A stretch of 64,000 bases of DNA, from the NCBI GenBank assembly GCA_002197525.1, contig NFUN01000166.1:1-64000 (forward strand). Direction: 5' to 3'. Below are positions 38,513 to 48,010 of the stretch, in pieces; within the stretch, counting starts at the first letter, position 1, and each line of letters begins with the position of its first letter. The DNA comes from Acidobacteria subdivision 13 bacterium RH2 MAG17b (GTDB lineage: Bacteria; Acidobacteriota; Terriglobia; UBA7540). The notes beneath the pieces were generated by a model. That model was not told where the DNA came from, ran no database searches, and was given only the letters and a program-made list of their open reading frames with translations. The translations under genes were made by a program, and so were the position numbers.

Positions 38513-40726
38513 TCAATAGTGAAATCTCCATCGGACCTGCACATAAACTTCGCGGGGATCCACGTAATGAGTGCCGCCGAAGGTGTTGCTATTATCCAAA
38601 AGAAAGCGCGTGTTTGCCAGGTTTAGCGCGTTCAGGCTCACGGACCACGTTTTCCCAAACGACTTTCCCAGGGCCAAGTCCACGGCGGAGTGCGGTGGCA
38701 GGTGCGCTGGTCCGTTTCCGTTCAGAAATCCGGAACCATAACTGTAGACGGTGGAAATCCAACTTGCGCGAGGCAGGCGCGTGGTGATCACAGTGGTCAG
38801 CGTGTTGCGCTGGTCATGGTCGAGCAGGAAATAACCGGGAGGGGCGAATTCGAGAAGCCCGCCGGTGACCGGCCCAAGCCCCTGCGCGATCTGGTTCGAG
38901 TAGGCGATGTTCAGTTGAGCGCGGCGAAAGAGCTGAGGCGAACGAACATCGACTTCTGTACCGCGAATGAGAGCGGCAAGGTCCGTTAGCGGAAGGAAAA
39001 CATCGGAGTTTCCGATTTCGTCGTGATCCAGGTAGCTCGTCGAACTGGTCCGGAAATGATCCACGTCCAACAACCATCGGTGGAATGGTACGGAAAGACC
39101 GGCATCCCACTGGCGGTCCCGCTCACCGTGCAGAGGGATAAAGCCAAAGCCCTGCTGGAGAGCAAAGCTTAAAAGCGGGCCGGAGACCGTATCGAGCGGC
39201 GGCGGCTGATAATACTGCGCGTAATAGCCGCGCAGCGTCCAGTTCAGGCACGGCAGGCGAAGCGACGCCCCCACGCGCGGGTCGGCTGCGTTCTCGCTGA
39301 TCAAACCGCCGTAGTGACTCAGCCTTATTCCTCCGTTGAGCGTAAACCACGAAGTCAGTTTGTACTGGTCCTCGGCAAAAACCGAATCTGAGTTGGCCCA
39401 GGGCCTAAACGACTGGGTCAACGCTTCTGCGCCGGGATTAGCCGTAAGGTTGAAAAACGTGTTGTCGTGCTGCTCCCAGACTTCGGTTCCCACCTGCGCG
39501 CTGTGTTTCCCTCGATCCAGGGCCAGGGTCGCCAGGCCTCCCACGTAACTCGATCGGCGATTGTCATTCAGGATGAATGGCGTATCGCCCGGTCCACCCA
39601 CGTAATCCGCGCGGTTGAAGTGAAAGAAGGGAGACACGGTCAACACGGCGCCGCCGGGCGAGCTGTGCGCCCACGTGAAACCCAGCATATGGTCGCGCTC
39701 GATATCCAGGTCGCGAATGCCAAGGGCCTGCTGATCAGGCGTGTTCGGAATCTGGTAGTGATCGCCTCGGAGCGAGGCGATGAAGCGAAGTTGATTTTCA
39801 GCCGAGGGATTATAGAGGATGGAGGCGAATCCACCCAGGCCGCTCCCCTGGTCGTGTACCACTGCCGGAGTGGGCGTTGAAAGGCCAAGGTCTGAGCGGT
39901 TTCCGTCCACACTGGCGAAGTAGGCGAAGCGCTCCGTGTGGCTTCCGAAGCTGAGCAGGTCGTCGGTCTGGTTGAAACTGCCGTATGAAGTGACCAGGTC
40001 GGCTTCGCTGTTGCGGTCGAACCCTGACGGAGTAACAACATTGAAGAACCCGTAGGTGCGATCTCCATACTCGGACGAGTATCCGCCGCGCTGCACCTGC
40101 AAGGACTCCACGTCTTTGGGATTGATCTGCGGCCCCACGTTGGCCGCGATATTCGTGTTGATCACCGGAATGCCGTCAAAGAACCAGCTTTCCTGGTGTC
40201 CGCCGCGGACGTGGAGCATATCGTGCACCACGTAGGCGCCGGGAACGAAGTCCGTGATCATGGCCATGCTGTTCGAAAGGCCGGCGCCGGGCGTGCGGTT
40301 GATCTGCTGCTGGGATACGACGGTCTGCGTCGTTGAGGAAGTAGTGTTGAGCGTCGCTGGAGCGCCGGAGACCTGCACTTCCTGCCTTCCACCCGCGACG
40401 GCCAGCATAAGATGAAGGATCGGCACATTGCCAGAAACCATCGTGACGGACTCAGTAAGCGGCTCAAACCCCGGCGCGGTGGCGGTGACTTGATACGGAC
40501 CGGGAGAAAGATTTTGGAACTCAAATTCGCCGTTCGGGTCTGAATTGTGAGTTTCGAGCAAAGCGCCGCCTTGAGACTTAAGCGCCACGCGGGCGCCAAC
40601 TATGGGGCGGTGTTGCGGGTCGTGAACAACTCCGCGCAACATGCCTGCCGCTCCACGAGCAGGTGCGGTTGCGCATAAGGCCGCGAGTATGACTATACAA
40701 AAGACACTTCTGTGTATGCGTAGCAT
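38513..40726 (-). CDS. TonB-dependent outer-membrane receptor with carboxypeptidase-like N-domain
   Basis: 737 residues from the ATG at 40726, preceded by TTTGGAGGAACC. Signal peptide (VFCIVILAALCATAPARGA), a carboxypeptidase-regulatory-like domain (LRGVVHDPQHRPIVGARVALKSQ ... LSPGPYQVTATAPGFEP), a plug domain (MLHVRGGHQESWFFDGIPVINTN, then VESLQVQRGGYSSEYGDRTYGFFNVVTPSG) and a 22-strand type barrel ending in VQVRWRFHY with a terminal aromatic. The ligand is unknown. The neighbours (cysteine-rich secreted protein upstream, nickel/cobalt permease convergent) make a metal complex a reasonable guess. Confidence 0.92.
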   Translation of the reverse strand: MLRIHRSVFCIVILAALCATAPARGAAGMLRGVVHDPQHRPIVGARVALKSQGGALLETHNSDPNGEFEFQNLSPGPYQVTATAPGFEPLTESVTMVSGNVPILHLMLAVAGGRQEVQVSGAPATLNTTSSTTQTVVSQQQINRTPGAGLSNSMAMITDFVPGAYVVHDMLHVRGGHQESWFFDGIPVINTNIAANVGPQINPKDVESLQVQRGGYSSEYGDRTYGFFNVVTPSGFDRNSEADLVTSYGSFNQTDDLLSFGSHTERFAYFASVDGNRSDLGLSTPTPAVVHDQGSGLGGFASILYNPSAENQLRFIASLRGDHYQIPNTPDQQALGIRDLDIERDHMLGFTWAHSSPGGAVLTVSPFFHFNRADYVGGPGDTPFILNDNRRSSYVGGLATLALDRGKHSAQVGTEVWEQHDNTFFNLTANPGAEALTQSFRPWANSDSVFAEDQYKLTSWFTLNGGIRLSHYGGLISENAADPRVGASLRLPCLNWTLRGYYAQYYQPPPLDTVSGPLLSFALQQGFGFIPLHGERDRQWDAGLSVPFHRWLLDVDHFRTSSTSYLDHDEIGNSDVFLPLTDLAALIRGTEVDVRSPQLFRRAQLNIAYSNQIAQGLGPVTGGLLEFAPPGYFLLDHDQRNTLTTVITTRLPRASWISTVYSYGSGFLNGNGPAHLPPHSAVDLALGKSFGKTWSVSLNALNLANTRFLLDNSNTFGGTHYVDPREVYVQVRWRFHY

Positions 40727-40803
40727 CGGTTCCTCCAAAGAGATGTGCGCACAGGCGCAAAGCCGCGCCGTTGTGCGGAAAAATTGAACGCGAATCTATC
40801 GGA

Positions 40804-41211
40804 TCAACCGAGTTGCTTTGGAGGGTGAAATGGCGGCGGCGCGTGGCCTTCGCAGAAGCCCGCGCGGCTGAAGGGCGCTCGCCATGAAGAAACGGGGAGC
40901 GCGCAAGAAGGTTCTAAGGCTGGGAATTCCAAGTAAAGAGGGACGTGGTTCGCAACGACAGCTAAGGGAGAGCTTGAGATGGAGCAGCGGCAATCCAGAG
41001 CACATCCTTGGCTGTGCTCGTTTGGCTCCATGCTGCAAGACGATTGGCCAGGCTTGCCGCTCATATCACAATGGCCGTTGGCGCAGCAGCAGGCTGAATC
41101 GCAACAGGCATGGCTGCTCTTGACTAGCGGCGTCGCGAGCGGTACCGCGCCTTCGAGCGCTAAAACAAACAGCAAGAGCCAAGCGTATTGTCGCCCTGCC
41201 ATGCCTTGCAT
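40804..41211 (-). CDS. Secreted cysteine-rich small protein
   Basis: About 132-135 residues (ATG at 41211 or 41202). A hydrophobic signal (YAWLLLFVLALEGAVPLATP) is followed by twelve cysteines, most in HACCDSACCCANGHCDMSG and CALDCRCS, and a proline- and histidine-rich end (EGHAPPPFHPPKQLG). It lies 78 bases upstream of the TonB-dependent receptor on the same strand, so the two are probably co-transcribed. The composition suits metal binding outside the inner membrane. I do not recognise the family. Both starts lack a strong ribosome-binding site. Confidence 0.6.
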   Translation of the reverse strand: MQGMAGRQYAWLLLFVLALEGAVPLATPLVKSSHACCDSACCCANGHCDMSGKPGQSSCSMEPNEHSQGCALDCRCSISSSPLAVVANHVPLYLEFPALEPSCALPVSSWRAPFSRAGFCEGHAPPPFHPPKQLG

Positions 41212-41242
41212 TGTATCATCCGCGCGCCCCCGGCCAGCGTTG

Positions 41243-42184
41243 CTACGATATGCGCTTGGTCTGAAACATTTCATCCCGCTTAGGGAACGCGCCCGTGAGT
41301 TTCCACTGCCGCACCGCCTTGCCAACACCGCGGTCGATCCCGAACGGCCACCGGCGTTTGAGAGAATCTTCCACCTTAACCGTCAATCGCCCGATGCACT
41401 CGATCTCAATGGTGGACGTCTCCCCGTCCTGCATCGGACCGAGGCCCTGATGGTTGGTACCGCACGCGAAGACGTCGCCCACTTCCAAAGTTGCTATCTG
41501 CGCGGCCCAAACAATAATGTTGGGAATCGGATGCTCGATGTCATCGGTGTTGTAGTCCTGGCGCAACTCGCCGTTTTCCCACAGTCTAATGCTGAGCTTG
41601 TGCGGGTCGGGAATCTCGTCCTTAGTCACAATCCAAGGCCCCATCGGGCAAAATGTGTCTTGCGACTTATCAATAAATCCTATTCCGGTTCCCAGTCCGC
41701 GCGCCGATACGTCGATGATGCACGTGTAACCGAAAACATGGTCCATGGCGCCGGCTTGCGATATATCCTTCCCGCGCCGCCCGATGACGAATCCAAGCTC
41801 GGCTTCATGATGGAAAATTATCGCATCGTGGGGCGGCAACCTTACCGTGCCGCCTGGGTCCAGAATCGACGATGGAGACTTCAAAAAAAGTGAAAGAGGT
41901 TTGATTTCCGCGTCGATATTCTCCCGGTAGTTACCCATGCCGAACAGCATCTTGTTGGGCCGCGGCATCGGAGCCCTTAGCCTGACACCGCTAAGCGGCT
42001 TCCCTTGGCCGGTTGCAGCGTCCGCGATCCGGTTGCGCAGGTGGCCGAAGTCGGAGATGATGGCGGTCATGCGGTCCATGGGGTGGAGATCCATCACGGA
42101 TTTGCCCACGGCCCCGCTCAGGTCAATAATTTGGCCGCCGCTCACCACCCCAGGAATGTATTCGTCAAATAGGGCAAGTTTCAT
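41243..42184 (-). CDS. Fumarylacetoacetate hydrolase (FAH) family protein
   Basis: 313 residues. The FAH C-terminal fold is clear: RAPMPRPNKMLFGMGNYREN, LFLKSPSSILDPGGTVRLPP, the metal-binding glutamates in IIFHHEAELGFVIGRRGKDI, YTCIIDVSARGL, QDTFCPMGPWIVTKDEI, and the final GDVFACGTNHQGLGPMQDGETSTIEIECIG. Enzymes of this family cleave or decarboxylate beta-diketo acids in aromatic catabolism (for example HpcE, UGL or acylpyruvate hydrolases). The substrate is not determinable. It is followed after 31 bases by the cysteine-rich gene. Confidence 0.9.
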   Translation of the reverse strand: MKLALFDEYIPGVVSGGQIIDLSGAVGKSVMDLHPMDRMTAIISDFGHLRNRIADAATGQGKPLSGVRLRAPMPRPNKMLFGMGNYRENIDAEIKPLSLFLKSPSSILDPGGTVRLPPHDAIIFHHEAELGFVIGRRGKDISQAGAMDHVFGYTCIIDVSARGLGTGIGFIDKSQDTFCPMGPWIVTKDEIPDPHKLSIRLWENGELRQDYNTDDIEHPIPNIIVWAAQIATLEVGDVFACGTNHQGLGPMQDGETSTIEIECIGRLTVKVEDSLKRRWPFGIDRGVGKAVRQWKLTGAFPKRDEMFQTKRIS

Positions 42185-42287
42185 AATTCCTCATCGCGTG
42201 CAGAGTTCGCGGCCTGGGCCGCTGCGTTCGGTGAGATTATATCCCCTCAGTCAGCGTCAGGCCTCAAATTTTGATAGTGGTTTGGAA

Positions 42288-42316
42288 TTGTGAGAGCGCG
42301 ACCCTCATGCTATATT
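42288..42316 (+). promoter_or_regulatory. Promoter of tRNA-Ala
   Basis: TTGTGA (42288-42293), 17 bases, TATATT (42311-42316). A start near 42323 would place the mature tRNA 5' end 17 bases downstream, as expected for a short tRNA leader. Confidence 0.55.
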
Positions 42317-42339
42317 TAGGTTTTCCCCTGTCAACCATC

Positions 42340-42415
42340 GGGCGCGTAGCTCAGTTGGGAGAGCGCGGCGTTCGCAACGCTGAGGTCGAGGGTTCGAATC
42401 CCTTCGCGTCCACCA
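42340..42415 (+). tRNA. tRNA-Ala(CGC)
   Basis: 76 bases with encoded CCA. Acceptor GGGCGCG pairs with CGCGTCC and contains the G3-U70 wobble pair that identifies alanine tRNA. D arm GCTC...GAGC, anticodon stem CGGCG/CGCTG with loop TTCGCAA (anticodon CGC, reads GCG), T arm with GGTTCGAATCC. Complete cloverleaf. Confidence 0.97.
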
Positions 42416-42540
42416 ACAGTTTTGAGATGCCGGCGAGCGGCGGCTCCCTGTCTAGCTCGGCAATTTCCACCCACTGACCCGGATTTTTCTGCCTGGGACG
42501 GTGATTGCAACCCCCTCAGGAGGAACGGTATTCTTAGCCT

Positions 42541-43914
42541 ATGCCTTTGAGAGCCGAATACAGCCGGGCGCTTCATCATGCGGCCACCTATTTCGGCGTG
42601 CGCGTGGGCCTGCTGCGCTTTGCCAACCTTATTCTCCTGATTCTTATAGGCTTGACTATAGGACTGGTCTTGCGTCGTCTGTGCAGCCGCTGGGCGCGGC
42701 GTTCGACAAATCCTTGGGTGCAATTCCTGTTTTCCTTGTTGGCAGTCCTTCCTGTTCCGCTGCTGCTCATCGCGGCGATTCATGTGGACTTGCAGATTCT
42801 CATCCTTCCGCCACGCTATGAGCGCCTCTGGCTGGGCGTGTTAAAAACGATGATTATCATCGTTCTGTATGTGTTTCCCGCGCGCGCGGCAGCCTTGTTT
42901 TTGAGGCAATTGGGGAGCCGGAAGCCCGAGTTGGAAAAGACAGGACGTTTCCTGGCCATTCTTACCGAAGTGGCGGTCGCTCTATTCGCAGCAGACACAC
43001 TGCTCGATGCATTTCACCCACCGGCGAGCGTGGAGCGCTGGGAATCGCGAATAATGGCTGTGGTGGTGATCGGCCTCGTCTGCTACGCTCTAGCCAAGGT
43101 GGTTTTGTTGTGGCTGGTGCGGCTCAGCCAAAGGGAGCCGGAAATCGCCCGCATTACCGAGCCAGCGGCCTTCCTGACGCGGGCCGTTTTCGCGGTGTTA
43201 GCGGTCATCGTCATCCTAGACAACTTCGGCGTCCATCTGACTGCGGTCTGGACGACCCTCGGCGTAGGAAGCGTAGCGGTGGGATTAGCCTTGCAGGACA
43301 CGCTCGCCAACTTCTTTGCCGGCATGTACATTCTGGCGGACCGGCCCATCACTCCCGGCGACTTCATTCAGTTGGATTCAGGACAGCAGGGCTATGTCGT
43401 GCGCGTGGGGTGGCGCTCCACGCTAATGCGCTCACTGGCCAGCAACATCGTGGTGGTGCCGAACTCGACGCTCAGCAAGGCGATCATTACCAACTATTCG
43501 CAACCCGAGCCGAGCCTCTTCGTCACGGTGGAGGTCGGGGTGGCTTACGGGACCGATCCGAAGCGGGCGAAGAAGGTGCTCGATGAAATCGCCGTGCAGG
43601 CGGCAAAAGACGGTGTGGAGGGCCTCGATCCGTCGAGCAAACCTATTGTGCGATTTATGCCTGGCTTCGGAGATTCCTCCTTGAATTTTACGCTGATTGT
43701 CCGTGTGCGCGAGTTTGCCAGCCAGTATCACGTCCAGACCGAACTTCGTACCCGGATTGTGGAACGATTCGAGCAGGAAGGCATTGAGTTCCCGTTCCCC
43801 ACGCGCACGATCGTTTTCGACAAGTCCACCTCCGCCGTTCTGGGGCTGGACCATCAGTCTGTGAAGGGCGAACCCGCCGCCGAGGTGGAGCAAGAACCGG
43901 TCCGGAAGTCTTGA
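42541..43914 (+). CDS. MscS-family mechanosensitive ion channel
   Basis: 457 residues. Five predicted N-terminal helices, then the MscS pore helix and beta domain: ILDNFGVHLTAVWTTLGVGSVAVGLALQDTLANFFAGMYILADRPITPGDFIQL, followed by the SNIVVVPNSTLSKAIITNYS and VGVAYGTDPKRAKKVLDEIA segments of the cytoplasmic cage. MscS channels open under membrane tension and release solutes in osmotic downshock. The extra N-terminal helices make it a larger family member (YnaI/YbdG-like size). It starts 126 bases after tRNA-Ala. Confidence 0.93.
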   Translation: MPLRAEYSRALHHAATYFGVRVGLLRFANLILLILIGLTIGLVLRRLCSRWARRSTNPWVQFLFSLLAVLPVPLLLIAAIHVDLQILILPPRYERLWLGVLKTMIIIVLYVFPARAAALFLRQLGSRKPELEKTGRFLAILTEVAVALFAADTLLDAFHPPASVERWESRIMAVVVIGLVCYALAKVVLLWLVRLSQREPEIARITEPAAFLTRAVFAVLAVIVILDNFGVHLTAVWTTLGVGSVAVGLALQDTLANFFAGMYILADRPITPGDFIQLDSGQQGYVVRVGWRSTLMRSLASNIVVVPNSTLSKAIITNYSQPEPSLFVTVEVGVAYGTDPKRAKKVLDEIAVQAAKDGVEGLDPSSKPIVRFMPGFGDSSLNFTLIVRVREFASQYHVQTELRTRIVERFEQEGIEFPFPTRTIVFDKSTSAVLGLDHQSVKGEPAAEVEQEPVRKS

Positions 43915-44055
43915 CGGCAGGTGTTTAAAAAGCTTAGAGTTTGCGTTTGCTTGTCACACGCGCGCCGGCGCGCTGGGGTTTGTGATTTGCGATCCCGGAT
44001 GTGCCGCATTTGGCTTTTCAGTAGACCGGCAGCGCAGCCGGTCTTGTTCACGAAC

Positions 44056-44883
44056 ATGAAAGACCTGGAAGGCACGGCCCTCGGCAAGATCGTTTCCCGG
44101 CGGCGATTGAAGATCGAACAGTCAAAGAACAGCTTTCCGTTGGCGCGTTTGAGTGCTGCGGCGGAAGGCAGAGGCGAAGTCCGCAACTTTAAAGAAGCTC
44201 TGCGGGGCGAGAATCCGGGAATCATTGCTGAACTTAAAAAGGCTTCTCCTTCGCGCGGCCTGCTCCGGACAGACTACCGTTGCCAGGAGATCGCTCTGCA
44301 ATACGAGCGGGCCTGCGCCACGGCGCTCTCCGTCCTAACCGAAGAAGAGTTTTTTCTCGGTTCGCTTGACGATCTTGAGAAGGTGCGAGCGGTCACGCGT
44401 TTGCCGCTACTGCGGAAAGACTTCATTCTTGACGCGTATCAGGTATATGAGTCTGTGGCGCACGGCGCAGACGCGCTGCTGCTGATTGTGGCAGCGCTCT
44501 CGAAAGAGAATCTCGCGAGCCTTCTGCAGCTTGCCGGGGCGCTGCGCATCACCGCTCTCGTAGAAGTACACACGGAAGAGGAAATCGCCAGCGCGCTGGA
44601 AGCTGGAGCAAGCGTTATCGGAGTGAACAACCGGGACCTTAAGACTTTGGAAGTGTCACTCGAAACGTCTTTCCGGCTCGTCGAAAAGATTCCTCCGGAT
44701 TGCCTCAAGATTAGCGAGAGCGGCATCAAGTCTCCTTCTGATCTGATCGCATTGTACAAGGCGGGGTTCGATGCGGTTTTGATTGGCGAGCATTTCATGA
44801 TGCAGCAGGAACCGGGGACCGCACTCGCCGACTTGCTTGAAGGCGTCAAAGCTGCAGATGAGAGATCGGGACTCAGATCATGA
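44056..44883 (+). CDS. trpC: Indole-3-glycerol phosphate synthase
   Basis: 275 residues. TIM-barrel enzyme that closes the indole ring in tryptophan synthesis. Motifs: NPGIIAELKKASPSRGLLR, SVLTEEEFFLGSLDDLEKVR, LPLLRKDFILDAYQVYES, ADALLLIVAAL, ALVEVHTEEEIASALEAGASVIGVNNRDLKTLEV and LKISESGIKSPSDL. A long in-frame upstream extension is cysteine- and arginine-rich and not conserved, so the ATG at 44056 was preferred. First gene of the aromatic block; overlaps trpF by four bases (ATGA). trpE, trpG and trpD are not in the window. Confidence 0.95.
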   Translation: MKDLEGTALGKIVSRRRLKIEQSKNSFPLARLSAAAEGRGEVRNFKEALRGENPGIIAELKKASPSRGLLRTDYRCQEIALQYERACATALSVLTEEEFFLGSLDDLEKVRAVTRLPLLRKDFILDAYQVYESVAHGADALLLIVAALSKENLASLLQLAGALRITALVEVHTEEEIASALEAGASVIGVNNRDLKTLEVSLETSFRLVEKIPPDCLKISESGIKSPSDLIALYKAGFDAVLIGEHFMMQQEPGTALADLLEGVKAADERSGLRS

Positions 44884-45509
44884 CCAGGGTGAAGATTTGC
44901 GGAATTACCCGCGCCGAGGACGCGCTCCTGGCCGTTGAGCTCGGCGCCTCGGCGCTGGGCCTGAACTTTTACAGACCGTCACCGCGCTACCTTGAACCTG
45001 GCGCGGCGCGGAAGATCGTCACGCAGCTTCCGCCTTTCGTAACCGCTGTTGGCGTCTTCGCTGACGAAGGGGATGCTTTGCGGGTTCGGACTGCGGCCGA
45101 ACAAGGCGGAGTGAGCGCCGTACAATTGCACGGACCGTGCTTCCCAGCGGACTTAAGCCCGCTGAGATCCTTTCAGGTGATCCGCGCCGTAGCTGTTTCG
45201 CCCGGTTTTGATCCGAGCTCGCTTGTGGGGCTGACGGCCAGCGCCTTCTTGCTGGATGCCTGCGAGCCTCAGCTCATCGGCGGTACAGGCCAGACGATCG
45301 ACTGGCAGAGAGCGCGAGAGGTCCGGTTGATGGGATGCACCGTCATCCTCGCAGGCGGATTGACGCCGGAGAACGTCGGCCAGGCCATCCGCGCCGTCAG
45401 GCCCTACGCGGTGGACGTAGCGAGCGGAGTTGAGTCCTCTCCGGGGATCAAAGACGCCGGAAAGTTAAGAGCTTTTTTTGCAGCGGTCGAAGACACTGAC
45501 CGGCGATGA
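44880..45509 (+). CDS. trpF: Phosphoribosylanthranilate isomerase
   Basis: 209 residues. Motifs: VKICGITRAEDALLAVELGASALGLNFY with the catalytic cysteine, RYLEPGAARKIVTQLPPFVTAVGVF, VSAVQLHG, FLLDACEPQLIGGTGQTIDWQRA and ILAGGLTPENVGQAIRAVRPYAVDVASGVESSPGIKD with the catalytic aspartate. It converts N-(5'-phosphoribosyl)anthranilate to CdRP, the substrate of TrpC. Start ATG overlaps the trpC stop, so translation is coupled. Confidence 0.96.
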   Translation: MTRVKICGITRAEDALLAVELGASALGLNFYRPSPRYLEPGAARKIVTQLPPFVTAVGVFADEGDALRVRTAAEQGGVSAVQLHGPCFPADLSPLRSFQVIRAVAVSPGFDPSSLVGLTASAFLLDACEPQLIGGTGQTIDWQRAREVRLMGCTVILAGGLTPENVGQAIRAVRPYAVDVASGVESSPGIKDAGKLRAFFAAVEDTDRR

Positions 45510-45610
45510 AGTTTGCCATGGAGCATGATCCCAGCCGGGCGTGATAGCGCGACGCGTCCAGCCCGCAGCCGGAACCCGCTTTTCGCGCGGTATCATATGA
45601 AGACTGGTAA

Positions 45611-45636
45611 CGGCGCGGACGCAGATCGTCGCGCCG
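45611..45636 (+). promoter_or_regulatory. Stem-loop in the trpF-trpB gap
   Basis: CGGCGCG (45611-45617) pairs with CGCGCCG (45630-45636), and AACGG/CCGTT can extend it outside a bulge. The 172-base gap is the largest inside the otherwise tightly packed trp genes. No tryptophan-rich leader peptide was seen. A control or processing role is inferred only. Confidence 0.3.
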
Positions 45637-45681
45637 GGCCGTTTACGGGTTTCGAGTCGGCGTAGTCAGACAGGGCAATCG

Positions 45682-46890
45682 ATGAGTACAGAACTATCAA
45701 CCATGACGCACTTTCCAGACGCCCACGGACGTTTCGGCGAATTCGGAGGTCGTTTCGTGCCCGAGACGCTGATGCATCCCGTCGAGGAGTTGGAGCGGGC
45801 CTACGAAGAAGCGCGCCATGATCCGCAGTTCCGGGAAGAACTTGCGGGGCTGCTCAAAAATTACGCCGGCAGGCCGACTCCTCTTTTCTACGCCCGGCGG
45901 CTGACGGAGCATCTGGGCGGGTCGCGAATCTATCTAAAGCGCGAGGATCTGCTGCACACCGGCGCGCACAAGATCAACAACTGCCTGGGGCAGGGGCTGC
46001 TCGCGCGGCGGATGGGCAAGAAGCGCCTCATCGCGGAGACCGGAGCCGGCCAGCATGGCGTGGCCACGGCCACGGTGGCCGCGCTGCTGGGCCTTGAGTG
46101 CGTGGTATACATGGGCGAAGAGGATATGGCGCGCCAGGCGCCAAACGTCTTCCGGATGCGGCTGCTCGGCGCTCAGGTCATCGGTGTAGCATCAGGCAGC
46201 AGAACGCTGAAAGATGCCATTAACGAAGCCATGCGCGATTGGGTGACAAATGTCGAGGCGTCGTACTACTTGATCGGTTCGGCGCTCGGCCCGCATCCCT
46301 ACCCGATGATGGTGCGCGACTTTCATCGCGTCATCGGCCAGGAAGCGCGCGAACAGATGATGGCTGCCGCTGGCCGCTTGCCGGATTTGCTCGTCGCCTG
46401 CGTAGGTGGCGGAAGCAATTCGATCGGTCTGTTCTACGATTTTATTCCCGAGGCCGCCGTCAAGATGACCGGAGTTGAGGCTGGAGGCAGAGGTTCCGCG
46501 CTTGGCGAGCACGCGGCGCGCTTTTCCGGCGGCAAGCCAGGGGTGATTCACGGCATGTACACCTACGTCCTGCAAACCGGAGACGGGCTGATTTCAAACA
46601 CCCACTCGGTTTCCGCCGGCCTGGATTATCCGGCTATTGGGCCGGAACACGCAGCGCTTTACCGGCAGGGCCGCGTGGAATACACGCGCGTGAGCGATGC
46701 GAAGGCGCTTGATGCGGCGCGCCTGCTATCGAGGCTCGAAGGCATCATCCCAGCGCTCGAATCCGCGCACGCGGTGGCGGAAGTGGTGAAGCGAGCTCCG
46801 CAGATGAGCCGCGATGATCTTGTGGTGGTGAACCTCTCCGGGCGCGGCGACAAAGACCTGGGCATTTTCCAGTCTGAGGGGGTCCTCTAG
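45682..46890 (+). CDS. trpB: Tryptophan synthase beta chain
   Basis: 402 residues, PLP enzyme that joins indole and serine. Motifs: [35 protein letters not shown], the PLP lysine in [41 protein letters not shown], the phosphate-binding [17 protein letters not shown], and [19 protein letters not shown]. It matches the TrpB1 form that works with TrpA, which is encoded four bases downstream. Confidence 0.97.
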   Translation: MSTELSTMTHFPDAHGRFGEFGGRFVPETLMHPVEELERAYEEARHDPQFREELAGLLKNYAGRPTPLFYARRLTEHLGGSRIYLKREDLLHTGAHKINNCLGQGLLARRMGKKRLIAETGAGQHGVATATVAALLGLECVVYMGEEDMARQAPNVFRMRLLGAQVIGVASGSRTLKDAINEAMRDWVTNVEASYYLIGSALGPHPYPMMVRDFHRVIGQEAREQMMAAAGRLPDLLVACVGGGSNSIGLFYDFIPEAAVKMTGVEAGGRGSALGEHAARFSGGKPGVIHGMYTYVLQTGDGLISNTHSVSAGLDYPAIGPEHAALYRQGRVEYTRVSDAKALDAARLLSRLEGIIPALESAHAVAEVVKRAPQMSRDDLVVVNLSGRGDKDLGIFQSEGVL

Positions 46891-46894
46891 CGCC

Positions 46895-47713
46895 ATGTCT
46901 GAGGTGTGCACAAGCCGCATCGAGGCGCTATTGCTCGACCGGAGCACGAAGGGCGCGGGCCGTCTGATTGTCTATTTGACCGCGGGCGATCCGTCGCTTG
47001 AGGATACCGGAAAACTTCTGCATGCTGTGGACCGCGGCGGCGCCGATTTGATCGAGCTGGGAGTGCCCTTTTCCGATCCCATGGCGGATGGAGTGGTCAT
47101 CCAGCGGGCCTCGGAGCGGGCTCTTCGCGGCGGCGCAACACTGTCCCGCATCTTGGCGGAGCTTCCGCGCTGGCGGCGGAGCGTACGCGCTCCGGTCATT
47201 ATCTTTACTTACTACAATCCGGTTTTGCAGTACGGCCTCGAACGCTTCGCCCGCGACCTCGCGGCGGCGGGCGGCGATGGAGCGCTAGTAGTAGACCTTC
47301 CTCCCGAAGAGGCAGAGCCCTATGTGGCCGTCATGCGGCGACAAAACCTGGACACGGTCTTTCTGGCCTCGCCCACCTCAACGGATGAGCGGCTCTCCCG
47401 TATTGGCCGGCTCGCAACGGGATTTGTGTACCTCATTTCGCGGCCCGGCGTCACCGGCGAGCGAGCTAGCCTGTCAGACGCTGTGCCGCCGCTGGTTGAG
47501 CGGGTCCGCCGATTCACCCGGCTGCCGCTTGCGGTGGGTTTTGGCCTTTCAAACCCCGAACAGGTGCGCCAAGTGCAAGCGTTGGCGGATGCCGCCGTGG
47601 TGGGCAGCGCTTTGGTGCATGCTATTGAGCAGCATTACAGCGCACAGGGCGAGCAGGAGATCGAGCGCTTTGTGCGCTGGTTGAAATCCGGCACAGGGAG
47701 CAGACCTGAATGA
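46895..47713 (+). CDS. trpA: Tryptophan synthase alpha chain
   Basis: 272 residues. Cleaves indole-3-glycerol phosphate and channels indole to TrpB. Motifs: LIVYLTAGDPSLEDTGKLLHAVDRGGADLIELGVPFSDPMADGVVIQRA with the catalytic glutamate and aspartate, PVIIFTYYNPVLQYGLERFA, DGALVVDLPPEEAE, VFLASPTSTDERL, FVYLISRPGVTG and LPLAVGFGLSNPEQV. Its stop overlaps the chorismate mutase start (ATGA). Confidence 0.96.
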   Translation: MSEVCTSRIEALLLDRSTKGAGRLIVYLTAGDPSLEDTGKLLHAVDRGGADLIELGVPFSDPMADGVVIQRASERALRGGATLSRILAELPRWRRSVRAPVIIFTYYNPVLQYGLERFARDLAAAGGDGALVVDLPPEEAEPYVAVMRRQNLDTVFLASPTSTDERLSRIGRLATGFVYLISRPGVTGERASLSDAVPPLVERVRRFTRLPLAVGFGLSNPEQVRQVQALADAAVVGSALVHAIEQHYSAQGEQEIERFVRWLKSGTGSRPE

Positions 47714-47991
47714 AGGACATGGTCGAGTGGCGAAAGCGCATTGATGAGATTGATCAGCAGGTGCTCAAGCTCCTGAATGAGCGCGCCCGGTGTGCGTTGG
47801 AGATTGGACAATACAAAAAAGAGCGTAACCTGCCAGCGTGGGCCCCGGAGCGGGAAGCGGAGATTTTACGCAACGTCGTGAAGACCAACACCGGACCGCT
47901 GGACGATGCAGCCGTCCGGCGGCTCTTCGAGCGCATCATCGACGAAGCCCGCTCGCTCGAGCGCCACGTGATGAATGAAGGTCAGGTATAG
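47710..47991 (+). CDS. aroQ: Chorismate mutase (AroQ type)
   Basis: 93 residues, all-helical AroQ fold. It converts chorismate to prephenate, the branch to phenylalanine and tyrosine. Motifs: WRKRIDEIDQQVLKLLNERARCALEIGQYKKERN, PEREAEILRNVV, and LDDAAVRRLFERIIDEARSLE. In many bacteria this domain is fused to DAHP synthase or prephenate enzymes; here it is a free protein beside aroF and could form a complex with it. Start overlaps trpA. Confidence 0.93.
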   Translation: MKDMVEWRKRIDEIDQQVLKLLNERARCALEIGQYKKERNLPAWAPEREAEILRNVVKTNTGPLDDAAVRRLFERIIDEARSLERHVMNEGQV

Positions 47992-48010
47992 GCGAAGGAG
48001 TATTTGAACC

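Noticed and set aside
40979-41893. 304-codon plus-strand frame over the cysteine-rich and FAH genes
   Set aside because: Antisense to two more credible genes; composition is that of a shadow frame.
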